Source: Gonapodya prolifera JEL478 (Eukaryota > Monoblepharomycota > Monoblepharidomycetes > Monoblepharidales > Gonapodyaceae). From it: DNA of 64,000 bases. The stretch lies in NCBI GenBank assembly GCA_001574975.1, contig KQ965768.1, positions 195,641-259,640 on the forward strand. Reading direction: 5' to 3'. Positions 47,353 through 58,912 of the stretch are shown piece by piece. The notes under the pieces were generated by a model that saw nothing but the letters and a program-made list of their open reading frames with translations, had not been told where the DNA came from and made no database searches. Position 1 is the stretch's first letter. Every line of letters begins with the position of its first letter. Position numbers and translations under genes: made by a program.

Positions 47353-50300
47353 TTATGCCAAACTTGCACCCCCCGTCTTTAGCTTATTGCAAGGCACAGA
47401 AGCTTTACTGGGACACGATTTTTTGCACAGACATACTCTCTTATTATATCTATCAGCGCGACGCGTCATCGTTGGATTTATTCAGCTCAGTGAGCCGTAA
47501 TCTTGACTGGCGTAATTCCGACTGTGGAATCGCGGACCAAGAACCAAGCGTTATATCCTATCGTTCTCAGCGGCCGTACGCGTCTTATAGATTCAATATT
47601 ACAACTTCAAAGTTTCATCAGAATTGAACTATCCCTCGCTGAGTTACTAGCAGTTTTGTGAGCAAAGCTCAGCCATCATCAAATCTGCACCCATTATTGT
47701 TACACAAACTACTCAGATGGACTCATCTAGCAGTTCTCACACTCCTGATACACCGATTGATCAAAGCCGCTTGGCAAATGCCACTGAAGAGCATCAATCT
47801 GATGCCTTTGCTGCTTCCAATAGTGGGGTGCATATCCAGACACCTGCACCCCAACCTATATTTCCTACTTCTTCAGCAGAATTTTGGAACGTTTAGCTGC
47901 TACTGCCAATGTGTCTAGAGTGGAATTTCAAAATGTGTTAGCCACCTTGAGGAGATTGGAAGCACAAGTGGTTATGATTCCAACCTTGTGCTCTCAGGTC
48001 CAGGAACTTGAGAGGGAGAACCAAGAACTTCGCCAGGAGCTTGCAGCTGTTGCCAGATTAGTGGGTGGGGCAGCCAAAGACCCTAAGATTGAGCCACCCC
48101 CAGAGTATTCAGGGGATACTGCAGCAGAAAGAGATGCTTACAGACATTGGAGAACTAGAACACAGCTGTTTCTCCAAGCCCAGCCTCTCACTTATACTAC
48201 TCCATATCAGCATTATCAATATTGGATCCCACCTGAAAGGCACTGCTATGACCACTTATATTCAGTGGTCTACAATGCACTCTCCACAACTCCAACCATA
48301 CACTACTCCTACTTCACTGTTACAAGCACTTTGGGAATTACTTGACAGTCTGTTTGACAACTTTGATAGATTGTCCACAGCGCAATCTCAATTTTTGCAG
48401 ATCAAGCAGCAGGCAGGGGAGAACTTTGAAGCATTTCACCTTTGATTCCAAGTCCTTCGCATGGAAGCAGGCTTTGCTGCTAATGACTCAGTTCAAATGC
48501 TTATAAAAGCTCTTTCCCCAAAGTTACAGACAGCACTAGCTCTCACTGACTATAACCCAAATAGTTTGGAATCAGCCGTTCAGAGGTGCAGGCGCATAGA
48601 TGCCCATGAGAGACTTCATAGTGGTACCATCACATATGATTCTTGTAAACTCCATCCTGGAGCCCCACACTCTGATAGCAAGTGCTGGGTACAGCACCCT
48701 AACCTGCAACCTCCTAGAAAGGTGGGGGCAATGCAAGAATCAGTTACAACTAAACAGGATTTCCTTAGGCCCTGGGGAACAATGCCACCCTCAGGGCCCA
48801 CCTTTGGCATCCAAGCAGATGGATTTCAGGGTCAGAATAAGCACAAGTAGAAGCAATCTAAGCATGTTGGTTAACTTGAGATTCCAAATAGACTCATCTC
48901 CCATTTCTACTTTTGCTGAAATCGACTCTGGATCTTCCATATATGCACTTATCAGCCCACAATTTGTCATNNNNNNNNNNNNNCCAACAATACCACTATC
49001 TAAGTCTAAGCCTGTAAAACAAGTAGATGATACATATATTGAAAGTGGCATCACTCACAGGACTCCAGCATATCATACTGCCATAGCAGGGCATGTTTGG
49101 GAACCCTCTACATATTTTCTTGTCATGGATATTGGCAATAGGGACATTATTTTGGGCTTGCCTTGGCTGCAAAAATTTAACCCCACTATAAACTGGAAGA
49201 CAGGAGAAGTTCCCCCACACAGATTGGAACTTCCACCNCCAGCCTCCGAAATAAAATCTTCTAAGCCTAAAAAGGGACCACCGCTACCAGAGAATATCCC
49301 ACCAACTTATGCTGAATTTTCAGATGTTTTTGATGTTGATGCTGCCACAGACCTCCCTCCACTGCGAGGCAAATTTGACTTCCCAATTGATATCAAAGCA
49401 GGCTGTCACTTTCCAAAAGCAAGAAAAGTCTACAATCTTAATGCTAAGAAAGATGCTGCACTGCAGGAGCTCCTTAAAGATGGCCTTAATAAGGGCACTC
49501 TCTGCCACTCTAAATCTGATACTGCACACCCTATCTTTTTCAAAGATGAAGGCCATAAGCTCAGACTCTGCCATGACCTCCNGGAGAAAAATAAAGCAAT
49601 CCCTAATGACTCCTATTCAATTCCAAATTTACCAGAACTTGCCAAGTCCATGGCTGGTTTGACTTGGTACACCAAAATTGACTGCACTAAAGCTTACCAC
49701 AGAATTAGGATCCGACCTGGGGATGAATGTAAAACAGCTTTCCAATGCAAATATGGCACATTTGAGTAATTAGTAATGTGGGAGGGTTGTAAACCTGCAG
49801 TCTCACATTGGCAGAGATTCATGGATGAAATTACTGCAAAGCATCTACAGGTAAAAGTTTATCTTGATGATTCAGGCATAGCTACCAATGGAACTCTAGA
49901 GGATCACATTGCATCAGTTAAATCTTACCTCTCCATTCTTTGAGAAAATGGTTTGTATGCAAATCCAAAGAAATGTGTTTTCCATGCAGAGCAAATTCCA
50001 TTTGGTGGTTATATAGTTGGGAGAGATGGAAGTGAGCTCACAGAGGATGCAATGCATGAAGTGAATGTAGTTCCAAAGCCTACTGGAACTAAGTTTGCCC
50101 AAGAAGTACATGGCCTTTTACAGTGTTACAAGAATTGGATCCCAAGATTTGATGAAGTAATACAACCCATACAGGAGCTTACAAAACCATCTTCAAAATT
50201 CCACTGGAGTGAAAAGTGTGCAGAAGCATTCACACTAATTAAACAGCTCATAGCAAAAGCCCCAGTCCTCAGGCCTGCAGATCCAACAAAGCAATTTATA

Positions 50301-52206
50301 GTTTACACTGATGCATCTCCTTATGGTCTTGGAGCAGTGGTAATGCAGACAGATCCCTTAACCCAATCTCTTCAGCCTGTGGAGTTCTGGAGCAGAAAGC
50401 TTAAACCTGCAGAAAGAAACTATTCAATAAATGACAAGTAATTACTTGCAATAGTTGTGGCACTTAAGAAGTGGAGACATTGGCTTTCAGGAACTTCTGT
50501 GCAGGTGGAAATTAGAACAGACCTTAAAAATCTGATGTATTTCTTAAATCGGAGATTCCTTACACCCCGTCATGCACGTTGGGCAGTTGATCTTGGTGAA
50601 TTGACTATGTTATCCAGCATTTCTCCAAAACAAAGAATAAAATAGGAGATTGTCTCTCTAGGAACCCCAACTATACACCAACTGCAGAAGAGAAACAGGG
50701 GAATAGAACACAGGTGCTTCTCCCAGTGGAACATTTTCTACCAAGACCACCTTATGCAGTAGAAGGAATAGCTGTAATCAAGGCTTCAGGGGCATCTGCT
50801 GTAGTTTTGGAACAAGTCACAGATGAGCAGAAGAAACTAGAAATCTGCAAAGCATTCCAAGACCATCCTAGTGCTGCCCACCCAAGCTGGGAACGCACTG
50901 ATGCTGCAATTACAAAGGCAGGATATGATTGGGAGGGTTGCAGAAAGTATGTGGAGCAGTACTGCAAATCTTGTGAATCATGCCAGAGAAACAAACCTGA
51001 TAGAGGGAAGCCATTTGGTGAACTTACCCCCCTATCAATTCCTGAGCAGCCTTGGACACATGTTGCTATGGATTTTATAGTTAAACTGCCTCCTTCAGAA
51101 CATAAGGGTTATACATATGACTCCATCTGGGTTGTAACAGATAGGTTGAAAAAGGGTGTCCACTTTGTTGAATGCAATGAAAACATTCCAGCTGTTGAAT
51201 TAGCAGAACTTAACATTGATAGAGTTTACAGATATCATGGACTGCCTCTTGATATAGTTTCTGATTGTGGTCCACAATTTATTGCAGAGTTCTGGAATAC
51301 CTTTTGGAGATTACTTGGTGTTAATCCTTCAAAATCAACTGCATTCCATCCACAATCTGATGGTCAAACAGAAAACAAAACCCAGCAATTAGAAATTATG
51401 CTGAGACATTATGTCAACTATGAGCAGAGTAACTGGGTGAAACACCTTCCACTATTGGAGTTTGCCCACAACAATACCCCAAATGAAACAACTGGCTACT
51501 CTCTCTTTTCTGCAACAACCTTATATCACCCAATAGCACACCCTATGCAGCAGTTAATCCTCCAGTCACTGTCAGCTGATGCAGAGGCCAGAGTAAAAGA
51601 GTTGACAGAGGTTATTCAAAGATTTCAGGAGCATATCAAAGCAGCTCAGGAAATTTGGAAAAAGCAAGAAGATCCTCACAGGAGACCAGTGAATTTTAAA
51701 GTGGGAGACATGGTTTGACTTAAGACAAGGAACTTGGCAACAATCAGGCCTAATAAAAAACTTGACTACAAGAAAGTTGGACCATTTCTGATTACAGAAC
51801 AAATCAATCCAGTGGCATTTAAATTACAACTTCCAGCATCAATGTCAAGAATCCATCCAGTATTTCATGCTTCTTTATTATCACCTCACTATGCAAATAA
51901 AATACCTGGAAGACATATACCTCCACCTCCCCCAGTAGAAGTTTCAGCAGAAGGCGTTGCTGAATGGGAAGTGCAGCAGATTTTGGATGTGAAATGTCAA
52001 GGTCATGGATGGGTATGGCTAGTACACTGGAAGGGCAATGGGGTGGATCAACAAACATAGGAGCCATGGCAAAACCTACAAAATGCACAGGATGCTGTGT
52101 TGAAGTTTCACAAGGATCATCCACAGAAAGGACAACCTATATATATCTGGAAAGAGTTGGATGATATAAATACCAAGGAAGGGGAGAGAAATGGAAGGGA
52201 GCACAC

Positions 52207-52445
52207 TGTCACCATAGCTTCAGGTGACATCCATTGACATGGTATATATAGTGTGAGGTGTTAGGTGCTGTGCCACTACTGTGGTCACGAGATTAGATGT
52301 GTGCACCTGCAGGACGCACTTTAAGTTTGGTGTTGTGTTCCTGCAGGTGAGTTCCATGTATAAACCAACTCATTATGTACTATTAATGATATAAACGCAT
52401 TCCTGCAGATTACAGGCTTGTGCAGCTCACCTAGGTTGTGTTGCA
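52207..52445 (+). repeat. right LTR of the chromovirus
   Basis: 239 bp, same start and end as the left LTR, with many substitutions concentrated in the middle. It directly abuts the Fanzor remnant. Confidence 0.85.
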
Positions 52446-52953
52446 ATTCTCCCATCCACCCAATGCAGGCTTTGATTCTCTTCCATGCAGGGCTGGCAGG
52501 CAGCGCTTACTGCACTGGTGCAGAAGTTTGTGGGAAAGCGCCAGCCATCTGAATGCATTGTTGTATTGGGATCAGCCGTCTTCAACCAGTCAAGTTGTGG
52601 ACACCGTACAAGTCCAAACCAGCTTATATGTAAGGCATTCGTCAATGCTGGCGTGACAGTCATTCTTGTCAATGAGTTCAGGACGAGCCGGATCTGTTTG
52701 CAATGTCACCACGCATTCACAAAGGAGAGTGGTACCATGCAGAAGCTTTACAGCGTTTGGTGAGTTTCCCTTTTTGTCTACCCAGTTTTTTACCCTGTCT
52801 CACTGCAGCTTTTTACCTTTAAATCTTGCGCGCACTGCAAGTGCATCTGGAACAGGGATGTCAAAGCGGCGCGGAACATCTTGTACCTGTTTTTCTACAT
52901 GAATCCGATGAACAGCATCATCTGGCCCCGACCCTTCAAACGTCCCTGTTGCT
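52446..52953 (+). pseudogene. C-terminal remnant of a Fanzor (eukaryotic TnpB/IS200-605-like) nuclease
   Basis: The frame from about 52,485 reads IVVLGSAVFNQSSCGHRTSP, then the Fanzor/TnpB signature VNEFRTSRICLQCHHAF (NEFRTS plus the first zinc CxxC). After an intron-like gap (donor GTGAGT at 52,759, acceptor CTGCAG near 52,808) the sequence gives SCAHCKCIWNRDVKAARNIL, the second CxxC and the RuvC-III NRDxxAA motif. It ends FKRPCC at 52,951. Fanzors are RNA-guided DNA endonucleases carried by transposons. The N-terminal half, with the first RuvC residues, is missing because the chromovirus LTR lies there. By my reading the two parts do not join in frame, so it is probably dead. Confidence 0.8.
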
Positions 52954-53697
52954 AGTCTGCCTGTTTCCGTGAGTTGAAATGATTTTTTATTCCATGCGGT
53001 CAACCTAATCTTTGGTTTTGTGCAGCGTTCGACGTTTTTCTTTCTCCTTCTTTCTTCAACTCATACTCTTTGAGACCCATCGCTGAACCAGCTTAAAAAC
53101 GGTGTACTGTGGCTTTCATGCAGGTATTGACTCCTGGTTTCGTCTGGCGACCCCTAACTTTACATTGGCGACGAACATGGTGTGGGAGCCGCACGTGGGG
53201 ATGGGGGCTTTCCAGATGGGAGGATAAAATCAGCGATTGCACTAGTGCGGTATAGAGATGACGGCTTTGGTAGTACGTCAGGTTGTAACATGGTCCTCCT
53301 GTACTTGCCTAGCAAATTTGTACTTCACTATTTTGAGCCACCCTAGTAGGGCTTTGGGCCGAACGTGCCTTTGCCATAACTGTTATCAGAGCTACAACAA
53401 TATTGAGAGGAGTTGGGGTCAATTAGATCTTGTGTCGGTACGACAGCAGAGATCCACAGCATGCCAAAATCAACGGCTTTCAAGTGGCGGGGCACGCAAT
53501 TTTCATATGAAACGATAAACAATACAAAAAGTGATGTTCAATTTTTTTTTGGGGGGGGGGTTTACTACGCACGTGAGAAAAAAAATAGGGACATAAGGCT
53601 CCAAAATGCGTTTTTCGATTTTTCACGGCAGAGGAGACCACATACCCCCTGCAAACTGCAAACGGTCGTCCTTCTCGCGTCCAACAACCACCGCCAC
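52954..53697. other. flank of the mobile-element island
   Basis: A short spliced-looking segment (about 53,126-53,225, after a TTTCATGCAG acceptor) reads SWFRLATPNFTLATNMVW then stops. It might be a further Fanzor-linked exon, but I cannot support that. At about 53,540 a T run is followed by a G run. No other feature. Confidence 0.3.
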
Positions 53698-56035
53698 TCA
53701 CTCAGCCACGCTCACTCCACCCAACGGATCAAACTCTGACATCTTCACCCTCCTTTCGTACACAAGCTCTCTCCGCCAGTCTTTCATGTTGACGTCGACG
53801 CTCGACACCCTAAACTCCACACCGACGCCTGGTGGGAGAGGTGCACCAGGAGGGTAACGTCCCGAAGGAACACGGGGGTCGGAGAGAATGGACGGGTATG
53901 GGATAGAGATCGTGTCATACTCGATGGTAGGAGGGCGCCTGGAGTGGAGTGGGAAGGCGTAAGTAACATCGAATGGGTAGACCAAGAAGCAGGGCGCGCT
54001 CACAGGTGGTCGATGTTAGGTTTGGGCAGCCCCTGCTCCTCAACCCAATGCTTCGAGAGGGCCTTTTTTGCTCTCGGTTTGGTCGGCGGTGCGGCAGGAT
54101 CCGGGTGGGTGGGGGAGGGTATGCGCTCTAAATTCGGGTAGAGAGTGGCTGAGAACGGCACGTTAGTGGCCTTTAGAAGAGAACACGGTGAAAAGTTCGG
54201 AGTGGGGGAAACAAAGGTGGAATGCACAAGATAGCACGACGACCCGATGAGTATCGTGGAGGAAGCAAAAGCATACGATACCGATCATACCTTCGCAGTG
54301 ACCCTTCCCCGGACAGCCCTCGCGACCCCATTATCTTCGCTCGCCATCCTGGCGACAGCGGCCGCCTTGTCGAAGCCCTCGCGCTCCAATGTATCCAGCT
54401 CCCGCATCCGTGCCTCGATGACGCGAGAGCTGTTGGGCTCTGGATGCGAAAATGGAGTGGGCTCGTCCATGTCACGCTTGTCACCTCCCAACCGTCCACG
54501 GTACCCCGCCCCAACCTCAACGTCAGTCCGAGGTCCCCTCTCTACCCCGCCAGTTGGTCCCCTGTATCCGGGTACCTTCATGATCCTCGGATCCACTTCA
54601 GGAAGCCCCAGTGCTGCCCTGTACCTGGGGTCCACAATGCGGGAAGTGTCGAGACCAAGTGTGGCGGGACCAAGATGTGGCGAGGTCGAAGCCGCGACGG
54701 CAGCAGCGGATCCGTCACCATCGGGGAAGAGGAGGACTGAGATTCCGGGACCTCGTGGAGTGGAGGATGGAGCTGAGGGGCGGATGTCCACTGACGATTT
54801 GACCCGACGGGTGGGTTCGGTGGATTGAGGGTGCGGGGGGTTCGCGAGGGCACCGGTGGAGTAGGCAGACCGAGCGGACGAGCTGGTCGGTGACGCCAAT
54901 GGGGACGTCTCATTGAAGTTGGTGTCGCGCCAAGAGCGGAGGGAGGTGGTGGTAGAGGGCCGGGGCCGTGATTGGGGGAACGACAGCGGCCGGTGCGAGG
55001 AAGGGACAGTGGTGTGGTGCGCGGGCGCGGATGCAAGAGCGTTGCCATGACTGTGCGGGGAGATGGCGACAGAGGATAGAACGCGTCAGTTAAAAGCGTA
55101 TCGCATCTGTTTCTCTGGGCAGGACTGGGTAAATGCGTCCACGTCCAGCCTCCCCCCGACCCCAGCCCCCTGACATTCTTTGCATGATGACGTGAGACAG
55201 CAACTCTGCCCTTCACCTCTGTCTTCCAGATCGAACTCTCTCCTCAATCCAATCGGTTTGACACCAGTAATAAAGCTTACCTGTTCATGTTCGCAGCAAC
55301 GTGATTTGTTGGGAGAGGTTCGGCCGGTGTGTGCGCCCCCATACCAAAACCGGCACCGACAACGCCGCTCCCACCGCCACGAGCACCCCGCACTGCGGAC
55401 TTGACTTTCGCATAGCGTCCCCCGCCACTCAGATTCACCCGCATCTTCTTGCGCTCCTCTTCGCTAGGAAGGAACTGGTCACGCCAATTGGGTGGTAGGT
55501 CGAGATGCACGCGACCCCCTGCGTCGGTTATCGTGCCAACGTCCAAGGTCATGGGCGAGGCACCTGTTGGCCTGTTGGGCGAGGATGTAGCGGAGGAGAG
55601 GGGAGATACACCTTTCACCAGTACGACTTGGGTGAGTAGGCTGGAGGTGGATGAGCCGGAGGAGGAGCGCAGCCTGTCTCTCGAAACTTTTTCTGCCGGG
55701 CCAGAAGTGGCGTGGTGTGGGTGTGGTTGGGGCTCGGGGGGCATAAGTGGGGGACCTTGGCTTGAGAGAGGTGAGGCCTCTGCCGACTGGAGGAGAGAAT
55801 GCACCTCCCCCAATTTCGCCCTTGAGCTCCCGTCGGATTTCGCGCCGCTGTTCTTTGTGCTGAAACCCGATGCAGACCCCGTTGCGCCGGTCGGAAGCGA
55901 GTTTCCATGGCCTCCTGTCGTTGTGCGACGGCCGTAGCTTGACACCTTCTCCCCCTTTGAACCACGCGCGTCCACGCCCACGCCCATCGCCTGAGCTGAG
56001 GCTGCTGCTCGCGCTCGCGTCTCTACTGGTGACAT
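53698..56035 (-). CDS. uncharacterised 640-aa protein
   Basis: Exons, complement of 53698-53938, 54004-54170, 54291-55050 and 55281-56035, encode 640 aa with clean phases. The N-terminal 400 residues are Ser/Pro/Arg-rich and disordered, with one ordered island (VHLDLPPNWRDQFLPSEEER). A helical, UBA-like stretch (ARMRELDTLEREGFDKAA) lies near 480. The C-terminal 130 residues look folded: VPFSATLYPNLERIPSP, KHWVEEQGLPKPNI, PPTIEYDTISIPYPSIL, VEFRVSSVDVNMKDWRREL. I do not recognise the family. Good splice sites and conserved phase argue that it is a real gene. The first intron is long (230 nt). Confidence 0.75.
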
Positions 56036-57199
56036 TGCTGGATTGGCGGGGGACGGGTGTGTTGAGGGAAAAGGTCGCCGATCAACCAATCAAGGGCACA
56101 CTCCTCGAAAGGACAATCACCGAGTGCTTTTCTGTCCCGACGTCAACCTCTAGACATGCAAAAGCTACCGTTTTTTATCTCTTTCACGCTGCGGAGCGGC
56201 GAGGAACCACCCGGGCAAGTGTAAGGAGCATGAATCGCAACGATTAACCATCACATCTACAGCTGGAATATAATTGAATACAGACATCCACTACTCTTTA
56301 CACTGGAATTGCGCTACCGAAAACGATGCCAAGGCCTCTCTTGGAGTGGGAGAAAGAGCCCAAGGAGCTTTTGTACTTGCCGTGGGTAATGTTTGGACTC
56401 CCCCGTTCTCCTTCCGGACTCCTCCCGCACAGCCCCCCGATATGGCGTCCAATATTTGGAAAAAAACTACCAGGGGAAACTAAAAATGTTGAACCTTGAT
56501 TCCGCCTCAACTGGAGTTGACAGGCTGTTCGTTCGAAGGAAATGCTCTCCACTGAGAACTACATAAGAGCTGCATCATCCCACGACCGTTGCTGTATGCT
56601 AGTAGACCGTAAACTAATGATTTCCTGTCTTTCAACCTTCCAGAACTTATTATTGATCTCAGGTGCTCGGAATGTACCAAACCTCGCCAGAGTGGCTTTG
56701 GCGATCCGAGCGGTGAAAGTTCCGATCAGATGTCTCATTGAAGCATCCCACTGGCCCGTTCCGAGCCAGTCGGCCTTGGAGTCGCGAGCTGCGTATTGAA
56801 CAACTTGTGCAAGATGAGAACGGTGTGGACAAACAACTTGTGTGAAGCGGGGACACACAGGGTGCGAAAGACCAGCAGATGGGCACAGGCTGAAGTGCAA
56901 TTGATACAGTAAATCCGTAACAGCGAGTGATTTGGGGATGTTTGTGTTCATGCGCATGTGATCCGGACTGCGAACGCGGTCAGACGTGTCCATTAAACTG
57001 AAATCAGAAAGCATGCGCTGGAGAAAAAAATTCGCAACGTTCGAGCCAACACCGACACATCCGAGAACGCATCATATTAGGAGATATATATTCCAACAAT
57101 CGTGACAAACAGTGGCCGCCTCCAAGCCAACTCCCACCTTCCCACCTTCCCACCTTCCCACCCAAACCCCAACGTCATCAAATCACCACTCCTATCTCA
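56036..57199. other. 1.2-kb intergenic region
   Basis: Upstream of the 640-aa gene and downstream of the BtuF-like gene. A short CCCACCTTCC-type tandem run lies at about 57,133-57,160. No supported gene. Confidence 0.4.
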
Positions 57200-58301
57200 T
57201 CATTCCTTCCCCGCCCCCACCCGAACATACTTCTCGAGCGGAAACGTACTCGGAATAATCTCGCTCCTTTTCCAGAAATACCCCACCAGAAACTCCAACG
57301 CGTCCACGAGCCTTGGGCCAGGCCTATTGAACATCTCGTTGCCATCCACCAGCACCACACGCGGGTTCTTCTCCATGGCCGTCTTCCACCACGCACGCTC
57401 CTCCATCTGCACCATCTCCTTGCGCGTCGCCTCCATGTTGAGCCCGCAGAAGCACCCGACATAGATCTCGGGGTCCGTCGCCAGAACCTGCTCGGGGGTC
57501 ACCCGCGTCGAGGGGCCCGCGGGCGAGGGGCGCGGGACCAGCGTGAAGGGTGGGTGCACCGGGTGCGTGCCACCAGCAAGGTGAATGAGCTGGGCCGTCC
57601 AGTGTCCTCCCGGGTATATCGGGTCCGGCCACTCCAAGAACGCCACGCGCGGGGACCTCCCTGCCTCGGCGGCGAATTTGGCGCCCTGTGCCGCGGCGCG
57701 CTCGACGCGTTCCTCGAGGCGGGATCGGATGATGGCGGCCTCCGAGACGAGCCCGACGGCCTCGCCGACGGTGGTGATGTCGTTGAGCACGTCCTCGATC
57801 GAGTTTGGGTTCAGAGTCACGACTTTGGGACGCGGAGTCAGTGTCTTGGCCAGGCGGTGGACAGTCGCGAGGTCTATTGCGCAGACGTTGCACAGGCTCT
57901 GCGAACCGCCGAGGTTGTGGGTGGAGGAAGCAAGAAAACGAGACAAGAGGCGGGGTTAGAACATATCGCGTGAGGTTCCATCAACGGCGTAGCTCCCCTC
58001 CTCTCCTCGAATCGTGGAGTGGACGTACCTGCGTAATAATAACATCCGGCTTCAACTCCCTAATGACCTTCTCATCGATGGTATACAGGGCCTTTCCCTG
58101 ACTCAGGGCCTCGCTGACCTGTCGGTCGACGTCTGCGCTGGTGGTGAAGGTCGTGAGCTGGCCCGTGACGATCGGAAGGTGCGTGATGGACTTTGGGTAG
58201 TCGCATTCGTGCGACCGCGCGACCAGGAGGGAGGGGCCGGTCGGGAGGATGCACAGGAGCTCCGTCGCGGAGGGGAGGAGGGAGATTACGCGCGGGGGCA
58301 T
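57200..58301 (-). CDS. BtuF-like cobalamin-binding protein
   Basis: Exons, complement of 57200-57898 and 58029-58301, encode 323 aa. The start RVISLLPSATELLCIL, then LLVARSHECDYP, VIRELKPDVIITQ, and after the intron SLCNVCAIDL match the BtuF/TroA-type periplasmic-binding fold: the PSATE motif, the HECDYP variant and the Q/C-x2-C block seen in eukaryotic and archaeal members. Later ITTVGEAVGL, VAFLEWPDPIYPGGHW and ALEFLVGYFW complete the second lobe. In bacteria BtuF binds vitamin B12 for an ABC importer. Here there is no signal peptide or membrane anchor, so an intracellular B12 or corrinoid handling role is an inference. Confidence 0.85.
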
Positions 58302-58912
58302 TTTTGCGTTGGGGCGGGGCAATGCGGAAAGGGTTGGTGGTGTGCGGGCTGCGGACCACTTAGGTAAAAGACGGTGGACGCGAGTGACAATGAAAATGCG
58401 GCGAAGAGAGGATGGAGGGAAGCTTAAAAATGCGAAAGTTGTAGGAGAGAATGCGTTGTTTTTCGTTTGTGAGAGGCTCCGATCCTGTCCATTAGCTTTT
58501 CCGAACATCCTGATGGCAAATACTTGCCCTGGAATGGACGAATGGGGAGAAAAGAGTCATGCATTAGTGACATCTGACGTCGTACGGTATTGGCACGTCG
58601 AATTGTCTTTGCACCGAGGTGCTCTTTGCCGGCCGCCCACGTCGACTCGTGCGAACCGTCAAGGTAGACTTGGGATCGATGTTAGCGCACGTCACGTCAA
58701 GTCACGGCTACAAACGGAAAATAAATGGAAGATTATACGAAAAGTATGTATGGTGTATGCTACTGGTACGATTCGTCAAAGGCAAGACGTTCAAATACAC
58801 ATTTACCATTGTCCCCATTCCAACCCTTGTCCATGTCCATCACCTTCCCTCTCCCCTAGTCCTCCACTTTCTCTGCACAGCGCAGTGCCACACCACACCA
58901 CCGCTCTGCCTC
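58302..58912. other. intergenic, promoter side of BtuF-like gene
   Basis: 611 bp between the start of the BtuF-like gene and the stop of the CutA-like gene. No supported frame. Confidence 0.4.

Larger units (their letters stand above)
47112..52445 (+). mobile_element. Ty3/gypsy chromovirus (LTR retrotransposon), broken
   Basis: A fossil element bounded by two LTRs (47,112-47,352 and 52,207-52,445), each starting TG and ending CA. A purine-rich tract lies just before the right LTR. Parts in order: gag-like region about 47,890-48,850; aspartic protease about 48,870-49,100; reverse transcriptase about 49,570-50,250 with a YLDD motif near 49,860; RNase H about 50,270-50,640; integrase with zinc-binding and core regions about 50,880-51,570; and a C-terminal chromodomain about 51,950-52,110, which places it among chromoviruses. 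It is broken, with roughly half a dozen interruptions plus an unresolved 13-base gap and a few ambiguous bases. The LTRs differ by about 15% by eye, so it is not recent. Confidence 0.93.

Noticed and set aside
47112-52445. Solo insertion of an intact chromovirus
   Set aside because: Flanks belong to different genes, no target-site duplication was found, the LTRs are diverged and the frames are interrupted.
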